A stretch of 64,000 nt of DNA from Desulfovibrio sp. (GCF_034006445.1 NZ_JAVESS010000004.1:124001-188000), one strand, 5' to 3'. Positions 43,743 to 54,302 are shown, numbered from the stretch's first letter. Notes: a model not told the origin generated them from the letters alone. Made by a program: numbers and translations.

Positions 43743-44162
43743 TTACTGCACGGCAGTGGGGGCTTTCTTTTTTGGGCACATATCATTGGGCACATATTCC
43801 AGCACTGGTAGAGCCTGCATCGCGGCCTTTTTTTGTTTGTTCATTATGTGCTGATAGTGCTTCCAAAGCAGGGACGGCGAACTGTGCCCCATAAGCTCCG
43901 CAACCGTTCCAACGTCAATATTTTCTGACAAAAGCTCTGTCGCGAATGCATACCGAAGATCGTATGGCCTGATGCGTCTGGTTATTCCAGAGCGGGCAAG
44001 TGTCAGCCTCCACGCCGTTTTTATGCTGGACACGGGCTTCCCCCTGTAATGCACAACGTATTTAACGCCTTTTGGAGAATCATCCCTTTTCCACTCTTCA
44101 AAAAAGTACAGGTTGTCTTCGCGGATCGGAACTTCACGCCACGGAACATCAAAATTTTTCAT
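43743..44162 (-). pseudogene. Truncated tyrosine recombinase (integrase) C-terminal domain
   Basis: A 139-codon frame equal to the catalytic C-terminal part of a phage-type integrase. RRIRPYDLRYAFATELL carries the second catalytic Arg, ELMGHSSPSLLWKHYQH carries the His/Lys box, and the nucleophile Tyr lies in KHYQH. The Tyr of RYAF replaces the usual His of the R-H box. The N-terminal DNA-binding domain and the first catalytic Arg are missing. The frame stays open a short way upstream but lacks a start and recognisable integrase sequence. It points toward the tRNA-Gly(CCC) 3' end, so it is the relic of an element integrated there. Inactive as it stands. Confidence 0.75.
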
Positions 44163-44943
44163 CGCGCCGTGAAGTGCCGGCCAAGTGCTGCAGCGATGAA
44201 GCCCCCGCCTTTGGATTCAAAGATTCTGCACGTTGGCTCACGCCCTGCAAGTCTGCCCAAGCATCAGTATCAAGATTGCCCGCAACCGTGCCCAGAAAAG
44301 CCACATCCTGCCTCGCCGCAGCCAGAAGCGCCGCATCCCCTACCCCCGCCCCATTCCCCGTGATACCAGACTGCATTGCCATGCAATTCCACCGGACTGT
44401 CGCAACCGGGCCAAACCCGCAGCGCCGTAGTAACCAGGGGCCGAAACATTCCCCCATTGCTTGCCGCGTGGAAAGAACGCGCCCGGCGCGCCCGGCGAAA
44501 ATTGTTGCATGCGTATTTTTTGTACAGAACCTGCCTGTTCCAGAAATAAATATCACTGATAAGCACTCAGTCCGATTTATTTGTATGCAGTGAAATATCC
44601 ATTTCAGCAAAAAGATAATTTATCATTCTTTTTTATCAAATATCATTCACTGCATAAAATACTAATTGCATATTCAGGCAAACTGATTGTAGTGTGTTTA
44701 TGATTCCGACACTGCAACACAAACTAAATATTTGCATTTTAAACTGCATAAACAATCAATGAAATATTTCACATTCAATAATTGCGCATACAAACAGCCG
44801 CTTTTACATCAAGAACAATACGCTCATTGGTTGAACAATTTTTACATACTGTAAACACAATGCGTACAACAGGTCAGAAACGTCAGCACAACATATAAGA
44901 ATAAAAACTGAATCATATCACAGGGACGCCTTCGGGACAGAGT
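44163..44943. other. Intergenic region, AT-rich in its second half
   Basis: No supportable gene. From about 44500 the sequence becomes AT-rich with many short palindromes (for example GAAATATTTC near 44762 and TTTACATACTGTAAA at 44841). It combines a decayed element end and the upstream region of the acetate gene cluster. Confidence 0.6.
44841..44855. promoter_or_regulatory. Candidate operator upstream of the acetate cluster
   Basis: Perfect dyad TTTACA, TAC, TGTAAA about 90 bp before the first gene of the cluster. The binding protein is unknown; a CRP/FNR-like factor is one possibility. Confidence 0.35.
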
Positions 44944-46758
44944 ATGACGAACACCCGCTTTGACCTCACGCACCCACCTTTTGACCTGCTGACCATGGCG
45001 GAGGCATCTGCCCTTTCGGCCACTGCCGACGTGCTGTTTTTCAGCAACGATCAGGAGATTCTTGCCTCGGGGAGCGAAGTTGACGCCCTGTATCTGGTCA
45101 TGAAGGGCCTTGTACGTGAAATGTCGGGCGAGGAAATTGTGGGCGCGTACCGCGAGCACGAGGCCTTTGACTGCCGGGCTTTGGCCACAGGCAGAACGCG
45201 CCACAGGTTTGTGGCGCACGAAGAAGTGCTGCTCTGCGTGTTTCCGGGGCGGGAGGTGCTGGCCCTGACGGAAAAAAACTCGCTCTTCGGCGCCTACTTT
45301 TTTGCAACAGTGTCCGACAAGCTGGGCCAGCTTGCCCAAAGCCGCGACCGCCGCGAGTGGCAGAGCCTTTTTGCGGTCAAGATCAGCGACGCTGGTTTTC
45401 GCCCGCCCATATTTGCCGAAGCGTCGGACACCATTGCCCATGCCGCGCAGCGCATGAAGGAAAGCCGGAGGCGATCCATCTTTGTGCGCGACGGTTCCAG
45501 CACGGGAATTTTCACCACGGGCGATTTTTGCGACATCGTGGCCAACGCGGTTTCCAACCAGACCCCGCTCAAGGCCTGCGCGCGGTTTTCCTTGTTGAGC
45601 TGCGAAAAGGACGACTACCTTTTCAACGCCCTGCTCCTCATGACCCGCCACAACATCCACCGCATTGTGGTTACGGACAAGGGGCGGCCCGTGGGCGTTC
45701 TGGCAATGATCGACCTGCTTTCCTATTTTTCCAACCATTCCCTGTCCATCGCGCGGCAGCTTGAGGCGGCCGTCACTCTGGCCGACCTGCACAGCGCCAT
45801 GCGGGATATGGAAACCCTGGTAACAACCCTCGTTACCCAGGGCATAAAAACGCCGCAGCTCGCGCGCCTTGTGCAGGTGCTCAACGCGCAGCTCATGGCC
45901 CGCCTCTGGCAGCTGACGGCCACGCCCGCCGTATTTGCCGGAAGCGCCCTGCTGGCCCTTGGCTCCGAAGGGAGGGGCGAGCAGATACTGAAAACCGACC
46001 AGGACAACGCGCTGATTCTTGCGGAAGGCCTGGACGCAAAGGAGGTGGAACACTCTGCAAACAGCTTTACGGAACGCATGCTCAGCCTTGGCTACCCGCC
46101 CTGCCCAGGGGACATGATGGTGAACCAGCCCCTCTGGCGGCACACGGTGCGCGGATGGGAGCGCACGCTGCGCCAGTGGGCGGATGCCGCGCAGGGCGAA
46201 GGGCTCATGCGTCTGGCTATCTTTCTTGATGCGGAAACGGTCTCCGGCCCTGCCGCATGGCTTGCCGCCTGCAGGCAGGCCCTGCACTCAGCCCTGCGCG
46301 ACGATGCGGCGTGGTTTGCGCGCATGGCCCTGCCCATCGAGCAGTTCCCGACCCGCACGGGCGAAAGCGGCTTTTGGCGGCAACTGCTGAACCGCGAAAA
46401 AAACGCCCTGCTCGACATCAAGAAGGCGGGAATCTTCCCCATTGTGCACGGAGCCCGCGTTCTCGCGCTGGAGGCGGGCATTGACGCCACCAACACCTTT
46501 GACCGACTGGAGGCCCTGACATCACGGAGTTTCATGGAAAAATCGCTGGCGGACGATCTGGCCGAATCCCTGGCATTTATGATGCGCCTGCGGCTGGACG
46601 CGGGGCTTGAAATGCTGCGCGGGGGCAGCCCCCTGAGCAACGAGATTGACACGGCCACCCTGTCCACCCTGGACAAAGACCTGTTGCAGGACGCCCTGCA
46701 GGTGGTCAAACGCTTCAAGCGCATGATCGGCCAGCGGTACGGGCTGGACAGGTTCTGA
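44944..46758 (+). CDS. CBS-domain DUF294 nucleotidyltransferase-like regulatory protein
   Basis: A 604-aa cytoplasmic protein. The N-terminus (about 20-130) is a cyclic-nucleotide-binding-like barrel. Residues about 155-275 are a CBS pair (RRRSIFVRDGSSTGIFTTGD; RHNIHRIVVTDKGRPVGVLA). Then comes the DUF294 nucleotidyltransferase with ALGSEGRGEQ at about 340 and KTDQDNALI, and the DUF294 C-terminal helical domain to the end (LDIKKAGIFPIVHGARVLAL). The GSxGR and DxD motifs are intact, so GlnD-like nucleotidyl transfer is possible. Homologues occur with an exonuclease and acetate permease genes, as here, and probably regulate or modify that system. Confidence 0.85.
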   Translation: MTNTRFDLTHPPFDLLTMAEASALSATADVLFFSNDQEILASGSEVDALYLVMKGLVREMSGEEIVGAYREHEAFDCRALATGRTRHRFVAHEEVLLCVFPGREVLALTEKNSLFGAYFFATVSDKLGQLAQSRDRREWQSLFAVKISDAGFRPPIFAEASDTIAHAAQRMKESRRRSIFVRDGSSTGIFTTGDFCDIVANAVSNQTPLKACARFSLLSCEKDDYLFNALLLMTRHNIHRIVVTDKGRPVGVLAMIDLLSYFSNHSLSIARQLEAAVTLADLHSAMRDMETLVTTLVTQGIKTPQLARLVQVLNAQLMARLWQLTATPAVFAGSALLALGSEGRGEQILKTDQDNALILAEGLDAKEVEHSANSFTERMLSLGYPPCPGDMMVNQPLWRHTVRGWERTLRQWADAAQGEGLMRLAIFLDAETVSGPAAWLAACRQALHSALRDDAAWFARMALPIEQFPTRTGESGFWRQLLNREKNALLDIKKAGIFPIVHGARVLALEAGIDATNTFDRLEALTSRSFMEKSLADDLAESLAFMMRLRLDAGLEMLRGGSPLSNEIDTATLSTLDKDLLQDALQVVKRFKRMIGQRYGLDRF

Positions 46759-46759
46759 A

Positions 46760-47392
46760 ATGCAAAAACCGTGGCTACAGTCCGTGGCGCGCCGCTGGCG
46801 CATGCGCGGGCTGCGGGAACCCTACCGTTCCCTGCTGGATCAGGACGACGGCCTGCTTGTGAGCATTGATTGCGAAACCACCTCGCTCAATGTGAAGGAA
46901 GCGGAGTTGTTGTCCCTTGCCGCCGTCTGCATAGACGGCCGGCGTCTTTGCACCAGAGACGCCTTTTACGCGCTGATAACGCCGCGGCATGCCCCTGATG
47001 GGCAGAATGTGCGCGTACACGGGCTGCGCCCGTGCGACTTCAGCACTGGCCTGCCGCTTCAGGATGTGTTGTCGGCTTTTCTTCAGTTTGTCAGAGGCAG
47101 AACACTGGTCGGGTATTATCTGCAATACGACCTTGCAGTGTTGAACAAAAACTTGAGGCCACTGATGGGGGCAGCATTGCCAAACAGTCGCATAGAGGTT
47201 TCAGGCCACTATTACGACTGGCGATTTGCGCAATATCCTGGCGCCTACATTGATCTGCGATGGGAAACGATGGTCAGAAACCTTCGCCTGCCCACGCTGC
47301 CAAGGCACGATGCCATGAACGACGCCATAACAGCCGCCATGATGTATCTGGCGCTGCAATCGCGCGGATACGGCGCACACAGGCTCCCATAA
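46760..47392 (+). CDS. DEDDh 3'-5' exonuclease (DNA polymerase III epsilon-like)
   Basis: A 210-aa exonuclease-fold protein. Exo I is LVSIDCETTSL (Asp37, Glu39), Exo II is in LVGYYLQYDLAVLNKNLR, and Exo III is PRHDAMNDAITAAMMYLAL with His and Asp. It starts 2 bp after the DUF294 gene. In related clusters the same exonuclease type stands between a DUF294 protein and acetate permease; its role in that setting is not known. All metal ligands seem present, so catalysis is likely. It may not act in replication. Confidence 0.85.
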   Translation: MQKPWLQSVARRWRMRGLREPYRSLLDQDDGLLVSIDCETTSLNVKEAELLSLAAVCIDGRRLCTRDAFYALITPRHAPDGQNVRVHGLRPCDFSTGLPLQDVLSAFLQFVRGRTLVGYYLQYDLAVLNKNLRPLMGAALPNSRIEVSGHYYDWRFAQYPGAYIDLRWETMVRNLRLPTLPRHDAMNDAITAAMMYLALQSRGYGAHRLP

Positions 47393-47446
47393 CGTCCGAT
47401 GTCTGTACAAAAGACATTGCGGACAAAAAGATGCGAGGAGGGAACA

Positions 47447-47761
47447 ATGGCCTCAGAACTGACGCAACGAATTGAAAAGAATGCGCAATACCAGCACCTG
47501 ATCAAGGCGCGCAACTCCCTTGGCTGGCGCCTGACGCTTATGGTTTTTGCCGCGTATTACGGCTTTATCCTGGTTGTCGCCTTTGACAAGCAGCTCTTTG
47601 CCACACCTCTTGCAGCCGGAATGACAACAACCTGGGGCATCCCCCTGGGCATCGGCATCATCCTGCTGACCGTTGTGCTCACGGCGATCTATGTTCGCAA
47701 GGCCAACAGCGAATTTGACCCTGCGCTCAAGCAGATTCTTGAAAAAGAGGTGCAGTCATGA
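47447..47761 (+). CDS. DUF485 family membrane protein
   Basis: A 104-aa inner-membrane protein with two helices ([38 protein letters not shown]) and a charged C-terminus ([17 protein letters not shown]). DUF485 proteins are regularly encoded directly upstream of ActP and probably assist it. The start is the ATG at 47447 with GAGGAGGG; an upstream ATG adds 16 residues. The stop overlaps the actP start (ATGA). Confidence 0.9.
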   Translation: MASELTQRIEKNAQYQHLIKARNSLGWRLTLMVFAAYYGFILVVAFDKQLFATPLAAGMTTTWGIPLGIGIILLTVVLTAIYVRKANSEFDPALKQILEKEVQS

Positions 47762-49536
47762 AGGCTATGAGCAGTTGCACGTCCAGCCACAGGCCCAGGC
47801 GGCACATATCCGCCAGAACATGTACCGCCGCTGCCCTGCCCACGGCTCTTTTCGGGGCCACGGTTCTTTTCAGGCCCACGGCTCTTTTCGGGGCCACGGC
47901 TCTTTTCGGAGCCCTGTCGCCCGGCCTCGCGCTGGCGGCAGGCGCCATAGAAGAAACACAAAAGCAGAACACCGACTGGACAGCCATCATCATGTTCACC
48001 ATTTTTGTCGGCGCATCGCTGTGGATTACCAAGTGGGCAGCCAAGCGCACCCGCTCCGCCGCAGATTTCTACACGGCCGGCGGCGGCATCACGGGCTTTC
48101 AGAACGGCCTTGCCATTGCGGGCGACTTCATGTCGGCTGCGTCCTTTCTGGGCATTTCAGCCGCTGTGATGGCAACGGGCTTTGACGGCCTGATCTACGC
48201 CATCGGCTTTCAGGTGGGCTGGCCGCTCATAACCTTCATGCTGGCGGAGCGCCTGCGCAATCTCGGGCGCTTCACCTTTGCCGATGTGGTGGCCTACAGG
48301 CTCCGGCAGGTGCCGGTGCGCATATTTGCCGCATCGGGCACGCTGGTTGTGGTGCTGTTCTATCTCATCGCGCAGATGGTGGGCGCGGGGCAGCTCATCA
48401 AGCTGCTCTTCGGGCTTGATTACCACTATGCGGTGGTTATCGTGGGCCTGCTCATGATGGCCTATGTGCTTTTTGGCGGCATGACGGCAACCACGTGGGT
48501 GCAGATCATCAAGGCCTGCCTGCTGCTCGGCGGGGCCTCGTTCATGGCCTTCATGGTCATGGCCCAGTACGGTTTCAGCCCCGAAAAGCTTTTCACAGCC
48601 GCCGTGGGCATCAAAAAAAGCGCGGCCATCATGGGGCCGGGCGGCTTTGTGAAAGACCCCGTTTCGGCCATTTCGCTCGGCATTGCCCTCATGTTCGGCA
48701 CCGCCGGTCTGCCGCACATCCTGATGCGCTTTTTTACCGTGCCGGACGCCAGGGAAGCCAGAAAAAGCGTGCTGTGGGCAACCACCTGGATCGGCTATTT
48801 CTACATCCTGACCTTCATCATCGGCTTTGGGGCCATTGTGTTTGTGAGCACCAACCCCGAGTTTCTTGATGCGAACGGAACCCTGCGCGGGGGCAGCAAC
48901 ATGGCGGCCGTGCATCTGGCCAACGCCATCGGCGGCAACATTTTTCTTGGCTTCATGTCGGCGGTGGCCTTTGCCACCATTCTGGCGGTGGTGGCGGGGC
49001 TGACGCTCTCGGGCGCGTCTGCCGTGGCGCACGACCTCTACGCCTCCGCGCTCAAAAAGGGCAAGGCCAGCTCCAGCGAGGAGCTTAAAATCTCCAAACT
49101 GACAACCGTGGCCCTCGGCATCATTGCCATGTTTCTTGGCATGGTGTTTGAAAAACAGAACGTGGCCTTCATGGTTTCCCTGGCCTTTGCCATTGCGGCC
49201 TCGGCCAACTTCCCGGCCTTGATCCTTTCGGTGCTCTGGAAGGGCTGCACCACCAGAGGGGCCGTTGCCGGGGGCTTTGCGGGGCTGGTGGCGGCCCTGG
49301 CCATGACCGTGCTTTCGGATGCGGTCTGGGTGTCAACCCTGGGCAACCCGCCAGGCAGCGCGCCCTTTCCGTATTCCTCCCCGGCCATCTTTTCCATGCC
49401 GCTGGCCTTTTTGTGCATCTGGGTAGTGTCCATATGCGATCAGTCCCCGCAGGCGCAAAAAGAACGGGAGGCCTTTGCCGACCAGAAAATCCGGTCTGAA
49501 ACAGGCCTTGGGGCGTTCAAACCCACTGCGCACTAG
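47758..49536 (+). CDS. actP: Cation/acetate symporter
   Basis: A 592-aa sodium:solute symporter-family permease for acetate and other short monocarboxylates. About 13 helices are seen, with the family segments [80 protein letters not shown] and [20 protein letters not shown]. The N-terminal 60 residues are a leader with hexapeptide repeats ([24 protein letters not shown]) encoded by four 18-bp units. The leader ends at a signal-like LALAAGA. Acetate is the end product of incomplete oxidation in Desulfovibrio, so uptake or assimilation for growth with formate or H2 is likely. Confidence 0.92.
   Translation: MKAMSSCTSSHRPRRHISARTCTAAALPTALFGATVLFRPTALFGATALFGALSPGLALAAGAIEETQKQNTDWTAIIMFTIFVGASLWITKWAAKRTRSAADFYTAGGGITGFQNGLAIAGDFMSAASFLGISAAVMATGFDGLIYAIGFQVGWPLITFMLAERLRNLGRFTFADVVAYRLRQVPVRIFAASGTLVVVLFYLIAQMVGAGQLIKLLFGLDYHYAVVIVGLLMMAYVLFGGMTATTWVQIIKACLLLGGASFMAFMVMAQYGFSPEKLFTAAVGIKKSAAIMGPGGFVKDPVSAISLGIALMFGTAGLPHILMRFFTVPDAREARKSVLWATTWIGYFYILTFIIGFGAIVFVSTNPEFLDANGTLRGGSNMAAVHLANAIGGNIFLGFMSAVAFATILAVVAGLTLSGASAVAHDLYASALKKGKASSSEELKISKLTTVALGIIAMFLGMVFEKQNVAFMVSLAFAIAASANFPALILSVLWKGCTTRGAVAGGFAGLVAALAMTVLSDAVWVSTLGNPPGSAPFPYSSPAIFSMPLAFLCIWVVSICDQSPQAQKEREAFADQKIRSETGLGAFKPTAH
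47841..47912 (+). repeat. 18-bp tandem repeat in the actP leader
   Basis: Four in-frame units of the type CACGGCTCTTTTCGGGGC. Units 1 and 3 are identical; unit 2 is most divergent. Confidence 0.85.
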
Positions 49537-49606
49537 GCAGACGCGCCCCGCGCCCTTGGCTGATTGGGCTGCCACCTTTAACCTGCGGCAGCGCACCAGA
49601 AACCAT

Positions 49607-49641
49607 GCCCGCCCGAAAAACAGATATTTTTTCGGGCGGGC
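49607..49641. terminator. Terminator after actP
   Basis: GCCCGCCCGAAAAA, loop, TTTTTTCGGGCGGGC. Symmetric enough to work in both directions between actP and the convergent regulator gene. Confidence 0.85.
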
Positions 49642-49785
49642 ATACTCCGTGCATCTATAAAATACGTCCTCAAAAGCAACACGCCTGTATCCGCATCCTA
49701 TTTTGCGCCGTGTGCCTGCGAATGCCGCCGCATTCCGGTTCCACCACCTACAACTACTTACAACAAGCTGTTTTATTGTATTTTT

Positions 49786-51717
49786 TCAAATCAAGCCAAA
49801 TTTTTTCATCTTGCGCCACAGGGTGGCACGCCCAATGCCCAAGCGCAGCGCAGATTCTTTTCTGTTGCCCCCGCACTGGCGCAGCACAGCGCGCAGGGCA
49901 CGCTCCTCCACAGCATCAAGGCTGGCAGTGGAATCTTCAGAGTGCGCAATGCTTATGGGCGCACTGCCTGGGCAAAACTGCCCGTAGGGATGGCAACTGC
50001 GCAAGGAATCGGCCATTACCTCTTCGGAAAGCACGCCATTTGTGGCAATAACCATGGCACGCTCAAGAACATTGGCCAACTGCCGCACGTTGCCGGGCCA
50101 CGAGATGCTCTCCAGAAGCGCCATTGCCCGTGGGTCCAGTCTTGGCATGGGCTTATGCTGTTCCTTTGACTTCCTGTGCAGAATAACCCGCGCCAGCAGG
50201 CCAATATCCCCCAACCGCTCCACCAGGGGCGGCAACTCCAGAATGAGCACCGCGAGCCTGTAATACAGATCTTCCCTGAATCTTCCGTTCTGCACCTCTT
50301 CGGCCAGATTGCGGTTGGTAGCGGCGATGATGCGAACATCCACGGGTGTTACCTTGTCGTCGCCCACGCGGGAAACTTCCTTTTCCTGCAAGACGCGCAG
50401 CAGCCGGCATTGAAGAGGCAGGGGCATTTCGCTGATTTCATCCAGAAAAATACTTCCCCCGTGCGCCATTTCAAAAAGGCCCATTTTCCCACTTTCGCTG
50501 GCGCCGGTGAACGCGCCTCTGACATAGCCGAAAAGTTCGCTTTCAAGCAGATTCTCCGGCAACGCGGCGCAATTCACCGCAACAAAGGGGCTGTCGGCCC
50601 TTGCGCTGGCATTATGGATGGACTGTGCAAACAGCTCCTTGCCCGTTCCTGTCTTGCCGTAAATAAGAACCGTGCTGTCGGACTGAGCGTAGGTAAAAGC
50701 TTTTTTTTTCGCTTTTTCCAGAGGTTCTGACCTTCCCACCACGTCTGCAAACGTACTTTTGGCTATATGGCCAGAATCGCGCACCCTCTTGCGCACCCGC
50801 CGCTCCAGAGACAGGATGCGCCGCACTTCCTGAAGTGTGAGCACGGCCCCGCTGCTGTGTCCGTTCACCCGAATGGGCACGCTGGTAACGGCCAGGGAAT
50901 TTCCGCCAATCAGGCATACCTCGGCCGTTTGCTCGTTTTCAACGGCCTGGATGCATGATTCCCAGGGAACGCCCAGAACCTGACGAATGTCGCGCCCCAC
51001 GACGTCCTGGCGTTGCAGGCCCAGCAATTCAAGTCCGATACGGTTTATCTCGGAAATACACCCCGAAGCGTCAATGCCGATAATGCCGTCATTTATGGAG
51101 TTGAGCAGCGCATTGATGGTGCCAAGGCGCAGATCTTTTTCTTTTTGCAGCGAAACTATCCGCTTGCCTTCCTCAATGGCGTCCTGAATGACGCGCGGGT
51201 CCATGTCTATGTGCACGCCATATGCGCCGAGCATCCGTGCCGCATTCACCACAGGGGATCCCCCCACAAAGGCTTTTATCCCCCTGGCCATGAGGTGCTG
51301 CAGCTTTTCTGTAAGATCGGCAAGATCCGTTATGGTTTCCACCAGCACTGGTCTTTCAAAAAAATCCTTCAGAGCCTTTGCATTATAGGTAAACGGCTCA
51401 AACCCCATCACCGCGACCTTGTCCGCCAGGTCGAATGCGCGTCTGACTGCGCGCAACATGTCCACGCTTGTATAGCGCAGTTCCAGCACATGCGTCTTAA
51501 GCCTTTGTTTGAGCAGAGCCGCTGTGCCGCCATTGCTGACCACAACCATGGCCTGCCCTTGGTCAATATAGCTTTGGGCAAGGCTCACCGCATCTTCCAG
51601 ATTCGCCTCATGTACCAGAAAACGCTCATCTATCAGACTGAAAATATTATTGATTGTAGCTGCAATGGGTTCACTGGGGAGGATAAATAAAATATCTTCC
51701 CTGCGGACATGGACCAT
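49786..51717 (-). CDS. Sigma-54 enhancer-binding regulator with PrpR-N and PAS sensor
   Basis: A 643-aa activator. Residues 1-195 form a PrpR-N-type receptor domain ([54 protein letters not shown]), which in relatives binds small carboxylates or their CoA/oxo derivatives. A PAS domain follows ([19 protein letters not shown]). The AAA+ core has [17 protein letters not shown] at about 352, the sigma-54 contact GAFTGA at about 401 and [20 protein letters not shown]. The C-terminal Fis-type HTH is [22 protein letters not shown] onward. It is divergent from the dehydrogenase operon, which has a sigma-54 promoter, so that operon is its likely target. Confidence 0.93.
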   Translation of the reverse strand: MVHVRREDILFILPSEPIAATINNIFSLIDERFLVHEANLEDAVSLAQSYIDQGQAMVVVSNGGTAALLKQRLKTHVLELRYTSVDMLRAVRRAFDLADKVAVMGFEPFTYNAKALKDFFERPVLVETITDLADLTEKLQHLMARGIKAFVGGSPVVNAARMLGAYGVHIDMDPRVIQDAIEEGKRIVSLQKEKDLRLGTINALLNSINDGIIGIDASGCISEINRIGLELLGLQRQDVVGRDIRQVLGVPWESCIQAVENEQTAEVCLIGGNSLAVTSVPIRVNGHSSGAVLTLQEVRRILSLERRVRKRVRDSGHIAKSTFADVVGRSEPLEKAKKKAFTYAQSDSTVLIYGKTGTGKELFAQSIHNASARADSPFVAVNCAALPENLLESELFGYVRGAFTGASESGKMGLFEMAHGGSIFLDEISEMPLPLQCRLLRVLQEKEVSRVGDDKVTPVDVRIIAATNRNLAEEVQNGRFREDLYYRLAVLILELPPLVERLGDIGLLARVILHRKSKEQHKPMPRLDPRAMALLESISWPGNVRQLANVLERAMVIATNGVLSEEVMADSLRSCHPYGQFCPGSAPISIAHSEDSTASLDAVEERALRAVLRQCGGNRKESALRLGIGRATLWRKMKKFGLI

Positions 51718-51735
51718 ACGACGCCTCCAGCTGTG

Positions 51736-51787
51736 TGTGTTTCACTTTGATATACATCGATAGAATTTGAAACTCAAATGAAACACA
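51736..51787. promoter_or_regulatory. Candidate enhancer (UAS) dyad for the sigma-54 activator
   Basis: TGTGTTTCA (51736-51744) and TGAAACACA (51779-51787) are perfect inverted arms, with TTTGA/TCAAA extending them inward. It lies about 140-190 bp upstream of the sigma-54 promoter, the usual distance, and just before the regulator start. Confidence 0.6.
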
Positions 51788-51924
51788 TCCCCAGGGAGAC
51801 ATTTTCTTATCAGGAGCGCCACGCAGGAGAAAAACCGTAACGGCAACAAACATGCGTACATAACATACTAAAATATATAATTTTATTTAACAGGTTTCTG
51901 CCAGTCCCGAATATCCTGCACTGC

Positions 51925-51940
51925 TGGCATGCCAATTGCT
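51925..51940 (+). promoter_or_regulatory. Sigma-54 promoter
   Basis: TGGCAT, GCCAA, TTGCT: GG and GC elements separated by exactly 10 bases, 46 bp before the dehydrogenase start. Confidence 0.8.
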
Positions 51941-51985
51941 TTTAGTCGGCCGAATGCATTCGTCATGTTTCATACGGAGGACATA

Positions 51986-52921
51986 ATGAGAGTTCATGTC
52001 ATAGAACCCATACATGAGAGCGCCATGCGCAAACTGCGCGCAGAGGCGGAGGTAGTGTCGTGGGACGACCCTGAAAAAAACGATTTATCACTGGCGGATG
52101 CTGTAATTGTGCGTGCCGCGCCCATCACGCGCGAGCAGATTCTTGCCGCACCAGGGCTGAAAGTTATCGGCAAGCACGGCGTTGGCGTAAACGCCATTGA
52201 TCTGGCGACAGCCAATGAAAAGGGCGTGGCCGTTGTGTACACGCCCCTGAGCAACGTCAATTCCGTAGCAGAACTGGTCTTCGGGCTTATTCTCGCCAGC
52301 GCGCGCAAGCTGCGCGACAATATGGAGCATATCCGCGGGGGGATCGACCGCATAGCGCCCCCCGCCCTGACGGGCCTTGAAATCTCGGACAAAAACCTTG
52401 GCCTTGTGGGCTTCGGCAACATCGGCGCGCGCGTGGCGCAGATTGCCGCAAACGGCTTTGGCATGGCCGTCCACGTTTACGACCCATATCTGGATGTGAA
52501 CACGGCAAAATCCCGTGGCGTGCATCTGCACAGTACCCTTGAAGGGATGCTGCGTGAGGCGGACTACATCAGTGTGAGCGTGCCCCTTACCGAAGCCACC
52601 AGGGGGCTCCTGGGCGCGGCGCAGTTTGCCTGCTGCAAGCCCACGGCCGTCATTGTCAGCACCGCGCGCGGCGGGGTTATTGATGAGGCCGCCCTGTATG
52701 AGGCCCTGGTGAACAAGACGATCTTTGGCGCGGCCAGCGACGTCTTTGTGCAGGAACCTCCCACCATGGATACTCCCCTGCTGCAACTGCCCAACTTTAT
52801 TGGCACCTTGCACATAGGGGGCAGCACGCACGAGTCTCTTGTACGCGTTGGCAACACTGTTGTTGACGACGTGCTCTCCGTGCTCCACGGTGAAAAACCG
52901 CGTTATCCCTACGTCGTATAG
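51986..52921 (+). CDS. NAD-dependent D-2-hydroxyacid dehydrogenase (SerA-like)
   Basis: A 311-aa oxidoreductase that interconverts 2-hydroxy and 2-oxo acids. The Rossmann fingerprint is LGLVGFGNIGARVAQIA. The catalytic set is Arg in VSTARGGVIDEAALYEAL, Glu in VFVQEPPT, and His in GTLHIGGST. Also seen is GKHGVGVNAIDLATANEKGV. There is no ACT domain, so this is not a full-length serine-pathway SerA. The start is the ATG at 51986 with CGGAGG; a longer frame starts upstream of the promoter. It is the first gene of a sigma-54-driven operon with a transporter and an aldolase, arguing for a catabolic role. Confidence 0.88.
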   Translation: MRVHVIEPIHESAMRKLRAEAEVVSWDDPEKNDLSLADAVIVRAAPITREQILAAPGLKVIGKHGVGVNAIDLATANEKGVAVVYTPLSNVNSVAELVFGLILASARKLRDNMEHIRGGIDRIAPPALTGLEISDKNLGLVGFGNIGARVAQIAANGFGMAVHVYDPYLDVNTAKSRGVHLHSTLEGMLREADYISVSVPLTEATRGLLGAAQFACCKPTAVIVSTARGGVIDEAALYEALVNKTIFGAASDVFVQEPPTMDTPLLQLPNFIGTLHIGGSTHESLVRVGNTVVDDVLSVLHGEKPRYPYVV

Positions 52922-52958
52922 CTTTCCGTTTCAGCCTCTTACCGTAAAGGATCCTGCC

Positions 52959-54266
52959 ATGTCTCTGACGGATACAGCACCATTTATCGACGAACAAAAA
53001 ATGAGCGAGGCCAAAAGGGCCACTGTGGCCGCCGCATTTGGTACTTTTTTAGAGTATTACGATTTTTCAGTATACGGCTACTGTGCCGCACGCATGTCCA
53101 AGGAATTTTTTCCCAGTGACAATCCCACGGTTTCACTGCTGTCCACGCTGGCCGTGTTCGGGCTGGCCTTTATCATCCGGCCCCTGGGCGGCCTGTTCTT
53201 CGGGCACATTGGCGACCGCTACGGCCGCAAACTCTCGCTTGTGGCCACTGTGGTTCTTATCGGGGTGGCCTGCACGGCCATCGGCTGTTTGCCCACCTAC
53301 AGCCAGATAGGCATCGCGGCTCCCATACTGCTGGTACTCTGCCGCATGCTGCAGGGTTTTTCAGCCGGGGGCGAGATCGGCAGCGCGGCTTCATACATCC
53401 GCGAATGGGCGCCCATAGAACGGCGGTCCCTCTACCTTTCCTTTGTGCCCAGCGTGGCCAATCTTGGCAAAGCAGGGGCGGCCGGGCTTACCGGGCTGGC
53501 TGCCTATCTGTTTGTGGGCGAAAGCACCACCTGGGCGTGGCGCGTGCCTTTTCTGGTGGCCATGCCCCTCATGCTCGGCTGCCTCTGGATGCGCCTTAAA
53601 ATTGAGGACACCCCCGACTTCACCAACATGAAGAAAGAGGGCAAGCTTTCTGAAGCTCCCGTCAAGGAGCTTATCAGCCAATACCCCGCCTCGCTGTGCA
53701 AACTCTTCATGTATTCCCTTGTCCAGAACGTCGGCACGTATTGCGGCACCGTCTATGTCGCCATCTACATGCGTACGGTACTGAAAATGCCTGCTACCGA
53801 TGTGGGCTTCATCGTGCTTATTGCCGTGACGTGCGCGGCACTGCTCATACCAGTGTTCGGACTCGTCACCGACCGCATCGGCCCCGTCAAAACACTGGTG
53901 GCCTGCTACGTCTGTTATATTGCGCTGAGTTACCCCTGTTACGCCCTGATGGGCAATGGCTTTGGCATGGCCATAGCTGCGCTGGTAACCACCATGATTC
54001 CTTACGCCCTGTGCCAGGCCGGGTCATACGCCATGTATCCTGAGCTGTTGCCGCCACGCGTGCGCAGCACCGGAGTTTCGTTCGGGCACAGCATGGGAGC
54101 CGTCCTGGGTGGAGCTACCACGCCGTTTCTGGCCACCTGGCTCATCTCCAAATTCAACGACATCATGATTCCCGCCTACATCCTCATTTTTGTGGGTGCC
54201 TTGGGCTTATTCAATCTACTTTCGCTTAAAAAGGCCGACCCCTCCGAGGGGCGTCGTTTCCGGTAA
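52959..54266 (+). CDS. MFS metabolite:proton symporter (MHS family)
   Basis: A 435-aa inner-membrane transporter with 12 helices. Signature parts are TFLEYYDFSVYG in helix 1, RPLGGLFFGHIGDRYGRKLSL (loop 2-3 motif), LCRMLQGFSAGGEIGSAASY and RVPFLVAMPLMLGCLWMRLK. This is the metabolite:H+ symporter subfamily, which moves organic acids such as 2-oxoglutarate, citrate or shikimate. The start is the ATG at 52959 with AAAGGAT; a longer frame would overlap the dehydrogenase. Its position between the dehydrogenase and the aldolase suggests it imports their substrate. Confidence 0.9.
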   Translation: MSLTDTAPFIDEQKMSEAKRATVAAAFGTFLEYYDFSVYGYCAARMSKEFFPSDNPTVSLLSTLAVFGLAFIIRPLGGLFFGHIGDRYGRKLSLVATVVLIGVACTAIGCLPTYSQIGIAAPILLVLCRMLQGFSAGGEIGSAASYIREWAPIERRSLYLSFVPSVANLGKAGAAGLTGLAAYLFVGESTTWAWRVPFLVAMPLMLGCLWMRLKIEDTPDFTNMKKEGKLSEAPVKELISQYPASLCKLFMYSLVQNVGTYCGTVYVAIYMRTVLKMPATDVGFIVLIAVTCAALLIPVFGLVTDRIGPVKTLVACYVCYIALSYPCYALMGNGFGMAIAALVTTMIPYALCQAGSYAMYPELLPPRVRSTGVSFGHSMGAVLGGATTPFLATWLISKFNDIMIPAYILIFVGALGLFNLLSLKKADPSEGRRFR

Positions 54267-54302
54267 CGAACCATCTTTAAACGGCAACACTCAGGAGAAT
54301 AT

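Noticed and set aside
44149..44610. Minus-strand frame of 153 codons upstream of the integrase relic
   Set aside because: Crosses an AT-rich to GC-rich boundary, no domain; could contain decayed element sequence but cannot be supported as a gene.
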